Part shown: piece by piece, positions 14,232-25,091 of the stretch | Position numbering within the stretch: the stretch's first letter is position 1 | Layout of the letters: each line of letters opens with the position of its first letter | Origin: Phlyctochytrium arcticum | Lineage: Eukaryota; Chytridiomycota; Chytridiomycetes; Chytridiales; Chytridiaceae | NCBI GenBank assembly: GCA_025602905.1 | Contig: JAHLKI010000002.1 | Coordinates: forward strand, 1,116,001-1,180,000 | Direction: 5' to 3' | Length of the DNA: 64,000 nucleotides | Notes under the pieces: generated by a model | What the model was told of the DNA's origin: nothing | The model's database searches: none | The model's input: only the letters and a program-made list of their open reading frames with translations | Program-made: the position numbers and the translations under genes

Positions 14232-14506
14232 TTTAGATGTTCAGACGTTGGCCGGATTCTGAGGTCAAATTCCACTGCGAAGGCTCTGCGGCGTGGGAAA
14301 TTGGGAATTCGATTGCGTGATTGCTGCGCCAGCTCAACCAGGCCAGTCGCAATGCTCCGGACGATGATCGCAATTCAAGCTTCAACAACCGATTAGAACG
14401 ATACTTTATGAGATCTCTGTATTGCTTGTTTTGGGCTCAAGAAACGGGTGCGTTTATTTACTCAAGAGTGCAATAAATATGCGCAAATTGTAGTGTAGTT
14501 TTATTT

Positions 14507-16171
14507 TTACAACTCGTCGAAAATGCTGAGATCATCTCTCAAGTCTTGAAGTCTCATTGCCATAACGACGAAGTATTCAGATCGGTGCGGCAGATTGTTG
14601 AACGAACCGGGCGGTAATCCGCTCATCTCTGGCACTGGGTGCAACTGGTCCGCCCGCACCAACCGCGTCTTGAAAAATGGAGGGAGATAGTCTGCAACGA
14701 AGTTGGATGCAGCACTCGTCGATGAGACTGCCGCTCAATGGGCTTCATCAATTTGCAGGAGGGTTCCATCGCAGGGCGTTTACAATCCTAGTGGAGGAAA
14801 ATCATTCAAACCACGAAAATGCACATACTTACTTTTTCGCCTGGGAAAGACTAAATCGCTTCACAGTGGTCACATATCGACCAATCAGATTCGATTTCTT
14901 CGGCAGTGCTGTATTAAATCAGACAACCGCTGGCCGTTTTTGCTGCTTTGATCGATGACTGTACAGGATACGTATACGTACGAGTCAAAGGATCGATCAG
15001 ACGTCGCGAGCTCTGTGTGCAGCAGCAGTTTGACAAGCCGGAGTTCCAATCCTGCACCGCAACATCTCTTTTTGGGAGTACAGTGAGAACAGTTCTTGAT
15101 GGGTAGGTAGCGCAAATCTCCAAAGACCAGACTACTCGGGATGTCAGATGGTGTCTAGTACTTGATCATACTTCGCGGGACTCGAACTAATTAAACAGAT
15201 CGGACCCATATTGTTGCATATCAGCAAGCACAATCCCCTCTCAACTGTCGATACAGAACACGAAAGGTGTTTCTATATGGATCCCGCGAAAGACGGCTCA
15301 AGAGCCGCTCAGGTCCCTACATAGGACTTGGAAAAAATGTTGAGACCAGCCTGCCGAATCCAATGTCCCAACTGAGTAAGAACGCGGAGGAGATTTCCTT
15401 CTTTCTTCAGGGCTCAGCTACCAGGCCAGTAATGGCGCCGTTCTACCAACTACGTAAAATCGTGGTAATCGAACCCCGCCCTCGCATGCCCTGGGTATAA
15501 GGCGAATCGGCGCTCGAAATCTCAGATCCAGGGATGTAACAAGACCATAAGATTTCGCAAATGTTTCGACGAATATTCCCTGCTTCCTCCTGGATGCCGT
15601 ACATTCGTACTTCCAAATATGACTACCGGATTTCTCGAACCATTTTGTGCGCTCGGCTTGTCCACACTTTTTCTACCTCCGCATTCGCAGTCCTACTTGA
15701 GCCAATTTCGGCAACCATGCTAATGAACGAGGGGTGGCATGTGATGTATGCCGATGTCTGCCATCAACATCCTCTTAGAGCTATCTGGCCTCCCGATTTC
15801 GTTCACGATGTAACTTCTGAGGTAAGCGGAACACCATGTTGGGTGGTATTTCAGCTTGGTCATCTCACATCCATGAAATCGAGCGCAAGGGGTTACTGCC
15901 GCCCTCCCCGGGGCTGCCGGCATCGCTGGGCCCCCTCAAATCCCAAGTGCACACAGCAAACGTGGACTGCCGCGGTTGACTCATCCTCCAGGACAATAAA
16001 TCGAATAATTCTCGCCACTCGCAACATGGTAAAAATTGGCAGAGTCCGTATGGTAGTCTTCGGAGAAGCGTTCTCCATAGATGGAGTTTTAGTTCAATTT
16101 TGTTTATATTACTCCGAGTCGGCTATCTGGTGTATCAGCTCTACCTCTGTTTGCCGAGCATGCGAAGTCAT
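14507..16171 (-). CDS. Unresolved multi-exon gene candidate
   Basis: I do not recognise this gene and could not fix its exon chain. A minus-strand gene is likely because the 2 kb between cysteine synthase and Set2 holds several coding-like open stretches with good GT-AG boundaries: an ATG at 16171, only 30 nt after the Set2 stop, opening a 20-codon reading (MTSHARQTEV); a stretch near 15661-15760 reading YITCHPSFISMVAEIG; one near 15040-15130 reading LWRFALPTHQELFSLYSQKE; one near 14840-14910 ending VKRFSLSQAKK, followed by GTAAGTATG...CACTAG and then IVNALRWNPPAN before a TGA; and a last frame ending at TAA 14507 (LPPGSFNNLPHRSEYFVVMA). Two of these cannot be joined without a frame break, so this may be two genes or a decaying one. 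No domain was recognised. Confidence 0.3.
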
Positions 16172-16200
16172 GCCTGCACCACTTGTAAATTCACAAAAAG

Positions 16201-19200
16201 TCATGTAGTTCCAGGCAGTTTCGGTGAAAATCCATTGCGCTTGCAATAGTCCTTGACATACATTTTGATCTTAACCTTTTTGTTGTCTGTAAGCGGTGGC
16301 ACATCTTGAAAGTTGACTATTGTACGTTGCTCCTTGTCTATTAAGGCACGCGTCACCTATAGACCCAACATAAGTTATTTTGTAATCATATGCAAAGATC
16401 CCCAACCTACCGCTCTGGCCAAATCTTTGAATTTTTCAGAGGGTATGCTGAATTTCGACATCTGCTTTACGACAAAATTTCCGATCTAGAGGTGCGCAAT
16501 TAGAGAGTATGCGACCAAATTTCATTGCGAGACCAGCATACCTCGACTTTAAGTTTCTTGGGAAATTCATTTGAGGCACCCCCAGCATGAGATGGTTTCT
16601 TGTCCTTTTCCGTATGTCTGGGTTTCTGTGGAATACCCGCCGCATGCGCTTCTTCCACAACGGCTTGAATGGCTGAATCGGAAATTCCAGGTAATATAGA
16701 CGGTTGAGCTGGCTTGGATGGTTCGATGCTAGGAAAGTCCCATTGCGTAGCTCGCGTCTCTACGTTATAGTAATAAACAGCGCCATCCTGCGTTCTGGTC
16801 GCCTTCCATCCCACAGGCAGAGGATGGCTCGTTTCTGGCGGATGTGGTGGTGGTATATGGGGGTCTCGACTGGATGTTCTTGAATCGGAGAAATGTGATG
16901 AATGATGGTACGGGCTATGAGATTGGGATGGGCTACGGGGTCTTGACCGGGGAAAGTTGCGGGCTGGTGAAGAATTGTCTGACGGACCACTGCCGGGGCG
17001 TGACCAGTTATCTGAGCGATCCGAACCCGGTTGGTGATCGCCAAAACTCCTGGAGTTTTCGTAGAATGGCCGATAAGGACCGCGTCGGTCCGACCGGGGC
17101 CTTCCATGTTCTGAAAATCGGCCGTCTCCATCGCGCTCGCTGCTTCGAGCTCGTTTTGGAGCCGGGGAATCGGAGCTTCCTCTGTACGACGGAGAATCTG
17201 TATCTTCCAGAGACCGTTTGCTCCCCTCCCGATCAGCTGTAGACTCAAGTGCTTTAATGTCTGGGGGATCCTCCGATTCAGATTTCTGTAAGTGTCCACA
17301 ACGTCAATACTACAATCAGGAACGTCTGACACAACCGTCACTCACCGGCATTGGTATCTTTTTCGGAATCTTATAGACCATCTGCAAGTTGGCCCAACTT
17401 TCTAAGAGCTTGACGAGGTATTTAAATACGACAAGTATGATTGATGCACCAAGTATTGATTTACCTCTTTCGCTGCAGTAGAAACCGCCAGGTCAGGTAC
17501 TTGACTGAGGTGAGTAACACAATCTTCGACCTTTTCAGCGGTATTTTTGGAGGCGATTGGTAAGCTCTTCAATATCCTCAAAATCTGGGGGCGCATTAAC
17601 AACTAGTCGCCCATGCCATAGTGTTACCATTACCTGAAGGCAAATAATCATATTTTTGTCCATATATTCCCTCAGACACATTTTCAGTACGGACAGTCCA
17701 TGTCCCCAAATGAAACGACGTTGTAGTGAAATTTCCAGAGTGTTCTGATGACCGGGTTTGAAACGATCCTACGCGCGGATTACCAGATGTACATACCTCA
17801 ACTTTTGTAAGTAGACGTGAAACACGGCGCGGTTTGACTGCGTATCGGAACAATGATCTTGTGATGATCTGTACATCCTCCGCACTCGTGAGGCCTCCTG
17901 TATCCTATTTCCACGGGTCAGCAACAAGAACTTTCTCGGCTCAACTTTTCAATTACATGTTTGGTAAGAACTTCTGCGTAATCATCATCATCTCCAGCTC
18001 GTCGCCGACGGGCAGTCGATTGCCGTTTAGAAACGTCTTCGTCCCCTCCAAAATCACTATCGCCTGTGCCCAAATATTAGTACGCTGCAAACCAGAAAAA
18101 TGAGAGTCATTACCTTCACCTTCAGAATCGACAGCGATATCCGCTTTTGTAGCTCCGATATAGCCTTTACAATTTGGTGCACCACAGAAGCATTCTTGTG
18201 CCTGTGCACTGTAAATCTGATGTGAGTTGGCTACTCAGAAACAGTCTTAAGGGCTGGAAATACCCGTAGCGCTCAAATTTATAGTCGAAGCTCAGCTCTT
18301 CACCCTCTTCCAAGTCCCGTAATGTAAAAATTCCGATGCGCCAATGGGAGCCGACTACCCACTTATGTAAGGCACAGTTTGGTGCGCAACTGTGATTCAT
18401 GAAACGGGACATGTTTCCTTTTCGTGACGCATCGATGAACTATTTCATTGTGAGGAGCAATCCAGGTCGCAAGAAACGAAATTTGTACCTCGTTGGCTTT
18501 CAGACTCATAAAGTAGAAGTGTTTAACTCCCTGCTTATCATATTCCTGTATTCGTTTCTTGAATAAAGTTGAAGAAATCACTTCTCCGCAGTACTCGATC
18601 ACGAATGTGTTTCTAGTATCAATGTTAAAGACAGAAGGCCAGAAAGCAGTCACTAATTTATTACTCTGATATTGGTGCTGTTGCTCGCAACCCCATGCCC
18701 TTCTTCTCGGTGGAGAATATCTCAATAGGCGCATACTGGCGATTTTGAAATCTATTTCATCCTAATGTTTTAGTTGGAGAGAAAATATGGACAAAATGTT
18801 CCTTTTATACCGTCGATTCTGACAATATTGTCCAGCCGGACAGCTGTCGCCCATACATTCAATGAAAAGTTCTCGATTTATGCAGTTGGCGTCATCTCCG
18901 CATGATTGTGAAGTTATCTCTTGACCTAAAACAAGGCAAGGACAGAATTGTTAGATGGACCCAATGTGGCAGATCATGGGGTAAACGCACCGGGGGTATA
19001 ACGACAATTGCACACCATATATTCGTCAGCGTGGGTTTTTCCATTCGCCCCACCCTTGAACTCGTTCGTCAATATGTGCGTGTACTTCTGCTTGACCTCT
19101 TCCGCCAGTTCTGGTGTCGCGCAGATGAACTCGTCCATGGTTGGCGGCGCGGGAGTGGGAAGCTCTATGTTTGTCCCCTGTGCTTGAAGACCTGCTTCAG

Positions 19201-19345
19201 GTTTCACATAGACGGAACTATCCACTGAAGCAAGTTGCTTCATCGTCCAGGATACCCTATCCGCATGTCCTATTGATTCGGTTTTCACAGTTGACCACGG
19301 ATCCAGGACATTTTCGGCAGTGTGTTGCATCATGTCGACCACCAT
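16201..19345 (-). CDS. set2: Set2/SETD2-type histone H3 lysine-36 methyltransferase
   Basis: Set2 trimethylates H3K36 during transcription elongation and binds the phosphorylated tail of RNA polymerase II. In order, the minus strand encodes an AWS zinc region ([20 protein letters not shown], then a Cys-rich stretch), a SET domain ([39 protein letters not shown]), a post-SET cysteine cluster ([15 protein letters not shown]), a middle autoinhibitory-like region, a WW domain ([20 protein letters not shown]) and a C-terminal SRI domain ending KLPGTT. At least ten short introns cut the gene; most junctions of the catalytic part can be read in frame. The start is taken as ATG 19345, since the frame upstream is closed by a TAG just before an AG acceptor; an extra 5' exon is possible. 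The gene is divergent from MOB1. Domain order and catalytic motifs are complete. Confidence 0.93.
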
Positions 19346-19697
19346 ATTCTTGAGCAGCTCTTCTGACCTCTGCTACCGCACGTCGCGAGCACTGGCAAGA
19401 ATCGCACCAGACAACTTGGAGACTGAGCGACTGGCAATCGCAAAGCCGAAACACACAATGTCACAACCCTCTGTTCTTCACCGGACGCCGCAAATACCGG
19501 CTGCTCTTTTATGGTTGGACCTTGCAAAATCTCGGATCTCGAAGAGGAGAGCTGCCCATCGACCCAGCCACAGGAGCTGACCAAGCGCAACCACGGTTCG
19601 CGAGCGTTTGGCAAAAACAGCAGAAACGGAATTCAACTGCCGCTAAACCGCTCCAACACACTGATCACCTTGTCAAAACTTTCGGAATAGAGATATC
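19346..19697. promoter_or_regulatory. Divergent promoter region of Set2 and MOB1
   Basis: About 350 nt separate the two starts. Short minus-strand open frames here (19330-19614) show no family signature, although one might be a Set2 5' exon. No TATA box or other specific motif is claimed. Confidence 0.4.
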
Positions 19698-20436
19698 ATG
19701 AGCTTCTTTGGGCTCAAAGGGGTAAGCAGCTTCAGTTTCTTTGGGTTTCCGGTCTCTTATGCCTGTTATTGTCCAGAACAAAACCTTCAAGCCCAAGCGG
19801 AATATCCCAGAAGGCACAAAGCAGTACCAGCTCAAGAAATATGCAGAGGCAACTTTGGGGTCGGGAAATCTGCGTTTGGCAGTGTCCTTGCCAGAAGGAG
19901 AGGATCTAAACGAATGGCTTGCGGTCAATACGGTGGATTTCTTCAATCAAATAAATATGCTATACGGAACAATCACGGAGTTCTGCACGCCATCAGAGTG
20001 CCCTGTCATGTCGGCTGGACCAAAATATGAATATCACTGGTGTGATGGAGTTCAATTCAAGAAGCCTGTGAAAGTATCTGCACCAGAATACGTGGACTAC
20101 CTGATGACATGGGTTCAAGCCCAGCTTGATGATGAGGCCGTCTTTCCCTCCAAAATCGGCGTTCCATTTCCCAAAAGTTTCCCATCCATTGTGAAGAATA
20201 TTTTCAAGCGTCTTTTCCGAGTCTATGCGCACATATACCACGCGCATTTTCCAAAAATCGTCGCTCTGGGTGAAGAGGCGCACCTGAACACAAGCTTCAA
20301 GCACTTCGTCTTTTTTGTTCAAGAGTTCCAATTAATCGATAAAAAGGAATTGGCACCATTGGAAGAATTGATACGGACATTGACGAATGAGAATCGTGCG
20401 GGTGCGCCGGCTGGAACTGGAGTACTGGCACAATGA
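19698..20436 (+). CDS. mob1: MOB1-type kinase activator
   Basis: MOB1 binds and activates NDR/LATS kinases (Dbf2, Sid2), acting in mitotic exit and septation. Exon 1 (19698-19721) encodes only MSFFGLKG; a 55-nt intron (GTAAGC...CCAG) leads to exon 2 (19777-20436), giving 227 residues, normal for the family. The Mob core is nearly invariant: KTFKPKRNIPEG, HAEATLGSGNLR-like KYAEATLGSGNLRLAV, NEWLAVNTVDFFNQINMLYG, and the zinc ligands in EFCTPSECPVMSAG together with the two histidines in YAHIYHAHF and the HLNTSFKHF segment. The C-terminal tail is short and Ala/Gly-rich. Divergent from Set2. Confidence 0.97.
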
Positions 20437-20559
20437 TTCCTAAAGTTCCTGCGACCAAGCAGCGGTTGCTGCATCCATAAACGTTGTATAACAGTTGAAA
20501 GTGTGGTCGAGAAATATATTGCAGAATGGTAGGGGAAATTTGTAATTCTACAAGCTTAT

Positions 20560-20941
20560 CTACTTCTTGAGAGCAGCTGAATTGGATGGATGAGATAAAG
20601 AACGAAGGGATTTGAGTCTGGAGAACTTACCAGCATTGCCCTTCTTGGCGAATCGCTGGTTACGGAGGAACTTGGGGTCTACTCCACGCAGAGAAGGGTG
20701 ACGGTTAGCCTTGGGCTTCTTGATACCGTTACGGTGAGCCTTGGCATTTTGGTTGTGGTTGGTGTGGTTCTGAAATTGACGTATTAGTTCCAAGTTGAAC
20801 GAAATGACAAACAGAAGAGGGTCGTAGCCCTGGGTCCCCTGAAGTAGCCTGAACAACGCAACACACCTTAGACTTGGCCTAAATATATGGAGTTAGCGAC
20901 CGGACTAAAGCCAGATTAATATCACGCCTCAAACGCACCAT
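20560..20941 (-). CDS. RPL29: 60S ribosomal protein eL29
   Basis: This is a small basic protein of the large ribosomal subunit. Three exons are inferred on the minus strand: the ATG alone (20941-20939) directly followed by a GTGCGT donor, a 12-nt exon (20878-20867) encoding AKSK, and exon 3 (20769-20560) beginning [15 protein letters not shown] and ending ALKK before TAG. The total is 74 residues. The conserved core ([29 protein letters not shown]) makes the family certain, and the N-terminal MAKSKNHT is exactly what family members have, which supports the tiny exons. An upstream tetranucleotide array at 21044-21080 lies about 100 nt before the start. Confidence 0.95.
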
Positions 20942-21043
20942 TTCTCCCGTGTACTTCTCTTAAGGAATGCTGCTCAAAAATTGCGGTTAGTACTGGGATG
21001 CTGATTCGGCTGAGCCGACATTTGTGCCAAGCTAAAACATCAA

Positions 21044-21080
21044 CCATCCATCCATCCGTCCAAAATCATCCATCCATCCG
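21044..21080. repeat. (CATC)n tetranucleotide array upstream of eL29
   Basis: Two blocks of CATC repeats separated by a few bases (about 21044-21061 and 21065-21080). Read in the direction of eL29 they are GATG repeats followed by TTTTAG, which looks like a 3' splice site, so the array could lie in a 5' leader intron. A related array lies upstream of eL41 at 42977-43003. Confidence 0.8.
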
Positions 21081-21383
21081 TTGAACAACACTGATCCCTA
21101 TACGTCGGCTCGTTCCATAGTACCCTTCCTCTCACCTTGAACGCGGGAATGAATGTGTAATGGTCGATCCAGGGCTCGGCATTTGTAACAGTATCAAGTA
21201 CGGATTTCAGACTCAATCGTGCTGCGCAGTATGTCACATGACTTCGCGTTTCGCGAAAGGTCGCGAATTGCTCCCACGGTGGACCTCTGGGTGACCTTTG
21301 TTGGTGACCAAAGTCATTCAGTTTTTTTAATTTTGGAGAGCATTATTGTTAGAGGAGCACAAAGGAGACAGGCTTTGGCGAGA

Positions 21384-22443
21384 TTAATTTCTGTCACCAC
21401 CCTGAATTGCTCCACACGATCTAGCACTCTCTATAATAAGCCTAATGATATCGTCTACTCCTACACCATGCTTGACTTGGGCAAAAATCGTGGGGCCTCC
21501 ATCACGCATACGATGAGCATCAGTCCTCATGACTTCCAGGTCTGTTCCAACATAAGAAGCAATATCCGTCTTGTTTACAATAAGGAGATCCGATTGCCTA
21601 ATTAAAGAGATCTGAGAGTCTGGGACGCAATACAGCAATTTGATGGGTTACTTACGTGATTCCAGGCCCCCCTTTTCGGGGGATCTTGGTTCCCCCGGAC
21701 ACATCAATCACATAAATAATGTAGTCGGCCAGCTCGCGGGAGTAATTGGCTAGAGCAGGGACAGAACGGAATTAGTCATCGCTCAACCTTCCTGCGATAA
21801 TAAGTGGTTACCGGCAAGGTTATCTCCTCCACTTTCCACCAGTAAGAGTTCTGTTCCGTAAATTTCCTGAAGCTGCTCCAAAGCCTCAAGATTGGCGGAA
21901 ATGTCTTCCCGAATGGCGGCGTGAGGGCAGCCACCCGTCTCAATGGCTTTGATCCTGCCTGCATCTGCTAATGCCTTGTTCGTGATCAAAAATTCGGCAT
22001 CCTCCTTTGTGAAAATGTCGTTGGTAACTGCAGCAATATTGTATCGATGTTGCAGTTTTTGGCACAGTGCGAGCTACTCATACAGCGCATTAGCTCGTTT
22101 TGAAGACGGCACAACTTCAGGTCCTACCATGAGAGCTGTTTTACCACTCCCTACAGGACTACGAAAAGAAGTGAGTGTCACATCAAGCTTCTCCTGGCAA
22201 ATTGATATACCCTCCAATCCCTACTGTGAAAGCGCGCTCTTTCCAGTTGCGTGCGGCGTGAAGGGGTGCATCCCGGTCAAGGTACTTGCCAGGCGACTCC
22301 ATATGCTCGTGAGTATGGCCATGATCGCCACCACCAGAATGGGAGTGGGAGTGGTCATGCGTCGCGGCTGCAACTCCTCCAGAAGTGTACGATGGGTGAT
22401 GAACTTCTACTCGAACGTTTTGCGGTATCGTATTTATTGTCAT
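21384..22443 (-). CDS. ureG: Urease accessory GTPase UreG with His-rich N-terminus
   Basis: UreG is the SIMIBI GTPase that delivers nickel for assembly of the urease active site. The minus strand encodes an N-terminal His/Gly-rich segment ([20 protein letters not shown]), usual in plant and fungal UreG and thought to bind nickel, then the P-loop [11 protein letters not shown] rebuilt across an intron (GTATAT...CGTAG). Then follow [14 protein letters not shown], the metal-binding CPH motif in [38 protein letters not shown] and the guanine-specificity motif NKTD. A second intron (GTAGGACC...GAGTAG) follows the P-loop. Start ATG 22443 and stop TAA 21384-21386 are clear. Urease itself is not in the window. 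The gene is divergent from B9D2. Confidence 0.95.
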
Positions 22444-22625
22444 CTTGATTGATATGTGAGATCTCGGCCTAGTGATCTCCTTGCTGATGCCTGATGTAGA
22501 ATTTCACACAGTCAGATCGAGGTCGAGATAATCTGCGGTCACGTGAAGGTATTTATTTATACGCGTTGATGGTTGTCGACGCGTCCACGCGTTGGTCTGG
22601 AGGTCTGGTTGAACCTTTTTCGACA

Positions 22626-23391
22626 ATGGCGGAGGTCCACATCATTGGAACACTACAAGGAGCATCTGGATTCCCCGCTTCGAGTCTGAGCTGTCGATGG
22701 AAAGTTGTTGCCGGAGAGGGGTGGAGTTTGTTGGAAGGAAATTTTCAAGGAGCGACCCAAACAGATATTCCCGAGGTAGGAGGACTTCAATTCGGAGCTC
22801 GATGGTTCGCTAAAGCTAGTATCGGCTCTTCCTATGTGTAGGATGACCAGTTCACGGTCTGGAGCCACCCAATAGGTGAGTATTGGCTGGTTTTAGCAAA
22901 TGTGAAAGTTTGTTTATTGGACATTGGACACCAGATTTACATTATGCGACAAAAACAATCGCCGGGTGGCCCAAAATTCAAGTACAAGTATTTTACAATG
23001 ATTCTTTTGGTAGAAACGAGTTGGGTACGCGACAAAATACCCCTGGTTATTTCGCAAAGAGGCTCACTCCGCAGTTTCTTGTAGTTGGGTACGGTTTCAC
23101 GCACTTCCCGACTACTCCCGGCCAGCACCAATTGGATATTTCAACTTGGCGCCCCATAACATCGTACTGGGACGGAATTCGGAGTATGATTGTGGCAGAT
23201 ACGCTTTTAGAGTGTTGCTGACCTTCCCTCTGCTAGATTTCTTTTCTGGTTCTTCGCCAGTATTGCGAAACTTGGAAATGATTCACACACCTGCCGATAG
23301 ATTTCGGCTAACAACTCAGACAATGGGCAATGTGCACCTCGAGATCGGTATCATGCTCCGGAATTTTGAAGGATATGGCGTCGCGTTTTGA
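22626..23391 (+). CDS. b9d2: B9 domain-containing protein 2 (ciliary transition zone)
   Basis: B9D2 belongs to the MKS/B9 complex of the ciliary transition zone, which gates protein entry into the flagellum. The plus strand gives MAEVHIIGTLQGASGFPASS, then across introns WSHPIDLHYATKTIAGWPK, VFYNDSFGRNEL, VGYGFTHFPTTPGQHQLDIS, TWRPITSYWD and, at the C-terminus, GNVHLEIGIMLRNFEGYGV. The order and spacing match animal B9D2 throughout, including the terminal GYG. There are four short introns, all with GT-AG ends; the last (GTATGATTG...CTGCTAG) is inferred from homology. Length is about 175 residues. A conserved B9D2 is strong evidence that this fungus makes a flagellum. Divergent from UreG, 182 nt apart. 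Confidence 0.93.
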
Positions 23392-23461
23392 ATTATCAAC
23401 TGGGTCCACTTCCACCGCCATCTGGTTCCACCAAGAATGGGTGTACCAGGTCGAGGTATCC

Positions 23462-24900
23462 CTATCGATTGTGCTGCGTCTCGGAAAGCTTCTGTTCTAT
23501 CGCTTCCAACGCCTGGCAAGACATTATCAACTACCCGCATTGTTAAAACGGTTATACTCAAACATACTTGCAACGAATCACATTGCTTGATATCTTCCAT
23601 GTCGCGCCAGGACAACTCCAACGATGCGCGGTAAACGTTGATCGATGTTTCGTTGGCCGTGTCCAATTTTGTAACCTCCTCTGATAGATCGGCCTGGGGC
23701 ATGAGAGCGATTAGCTCGATCTGAGAATCATGCGGTGCACAGAACCAACCAGTTGCTCCTTTAGCGCGACTAATCGCTCTTGGCTGGCGTCAGAGACCAT
23801 TTGCGGAGACACCAATGTAGCTTGATCCTAATTAGCCTTGATAGAACGAGAAAGGACTCCGATGCACATACCACTATTGTAAGGTGAAAATATCATGTCG
23901 AGGAACTCGTGATTCCTTTTGTATCGCTCAAGCGCAACCGCACGTCCCATGGAAGCATCAATCTCGTCTGTGGCACATTATTCGGCTACGAGCTCTTGAT
24001 TGCTGATGAAAGCGCTCTTACCACCAAGGATTTCGTGTACCTCCTCTGGATGCCGTACTGACGCGCTCGCCTTTGGCTACCATGAGTAAGTTGCGGCCCA
24101 AATATGAGGTGAAAATAGTTCATGCATACCCTGTTCCGCTTTCTGTTAGCAAGGGCTTGACGCATGTTGCTCTCAGAGTGCGTTTGATGAGGAATGTTAG
24201 CAAATGTGTTGGCTGCCTGTCCAGCAAGTCGAAGCTGAAAGTGCGCTAAGGCGGCGGGGTCCCGGGGAAGAACTTTGATGAGTGGGGGGTGGACGGGTGT
24301 ATGCCGCGAAGGATCAGGAATTTGTAAATAGTGCATCAACTGCAGATCACTATGAGCTAAGCGATATCTTCGTCGCATGCTGCAAGACGTTAGCACTCGA
24401 TGTAAGCCCGTCTCCATCATGGGGGACACGTACATGTGAGCGACTCTTTCGCCAATGCCAAAGCCCTGATTGCGGGAATATACTTCCAACTCCTATGACA
24501 TGCCTTGTGAGTACTTGAAGCTCGTGGCGCTCGGTCATTTCCAACCTTGTCACCAACACGGGTTCTATAAACTGACTCTTCATCTAACCATCCTTTAAAT
24601 TATGTCAGATGGGTTAATTTGTCCACGAACGTTTTGGAGATACCATAACCGTCTTCCGGGATGCTCTCAGAAGGATGAAGTTGAAATACAAACATAGAGC
24701 CATCTATTCATTATGAAGTTAGCAACAAAGCACGGCTTCCCCGTACTGTTCCTCCTACCTATTGGCTTGTCAACTATTATCCACCCAAAAGACGCTTGAT
24801 CTCCAAGGGTCGCAGCCTTCTGTAACACATCTACCGCCTTCTCCGCACTAAGTAGCCCTCCTCGATGGGGTAGAAAGTTGGTCGTTAGTTTCCTGAACAT
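23462..24900 (-). CDS. Ssr4-like subunit of SWI/SNF and RSC remodelling complexes
   Basis: Fungal Ssr4 is a structural subunit of the SWI/SNF and RSC chromatin remodellers. The exon chain could be rebuilt: ATG 24900 (MFRKLTTNFLPHRGG), AEKAVDVLQKAA, FGWIIVDKPIDGSMFVFQLH formed over the first intron, the EDGY segment, then GIGERVAHIMRRRYRL, DLQLMHYLQIPDPSRHTPV, a basic stretch, ALERYKRNHEFLDMIFSPYN and a C-terminal coiled coil (LVALKEQLADLSEEVTKLD) ending SETQHNR before TAG at 23462-23464. The pattern of W/F-D-P-DGT, RRRYRL and the RYKxNHE-SPYN block is the Ssr4 family pattern as I recall it. Length is about 310 residues with seven or more introns of 50-58 nt. Family identity is inferred from motif order, not from a search. 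Confidence 0.75.
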
Positions 24901-25091
24901 TCTCAAGACAATCTCGTGGTCCAGTAAAAGCCGAACATAAGCGAGCTCTGAACAGGCTCGAATCGTGCTGCGCACTTGCTCACGTGCTCAGATCGACTTT
25001 GAAGGACTTCAAAGTTATGGGCGATTTGTACTTTTGCCAGCGCTTGCAGCCTCGAATCTCCGCACCGTTCCGGTTCCCTTGACTTGTCAAA

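Noticed and set aside
15160..15480. Two tRNA B-box-like sequences on the minus strand (GTTCGAGTCCC near 15180, GTTCGATTACC near 15465)
   Set aside because: No acceptor stem or anticodon arm could be paired around either, so they are not tRNAs; a decayed tRNA-derived SINE cannot be shown.
15561..16208. A 215-codon plus-strand open frame
   Set aside because: Composition is odd, no family motif is visible, and better coding-like stretches with splice signals lie on the opposite strand.
23670..23740. A 29-nt ultra-short intron in the Ssr4-like gene
   Set aside because: A 58-nt intron from the same donor (GTTGGT) to a later CCCCAG, with a CTAAT branch site, keeps the frame and fits the size of the other introns.
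23968..24021. In-frame TAA (23978-23980) in the Ssr4-like gene, looking like stop readthrough or a pseudogene
   Set aside because: A 54-nt intron with a GTAAGA donor and CACAG acceptor removes the stop and joins GD-EIDASMGR in frame.
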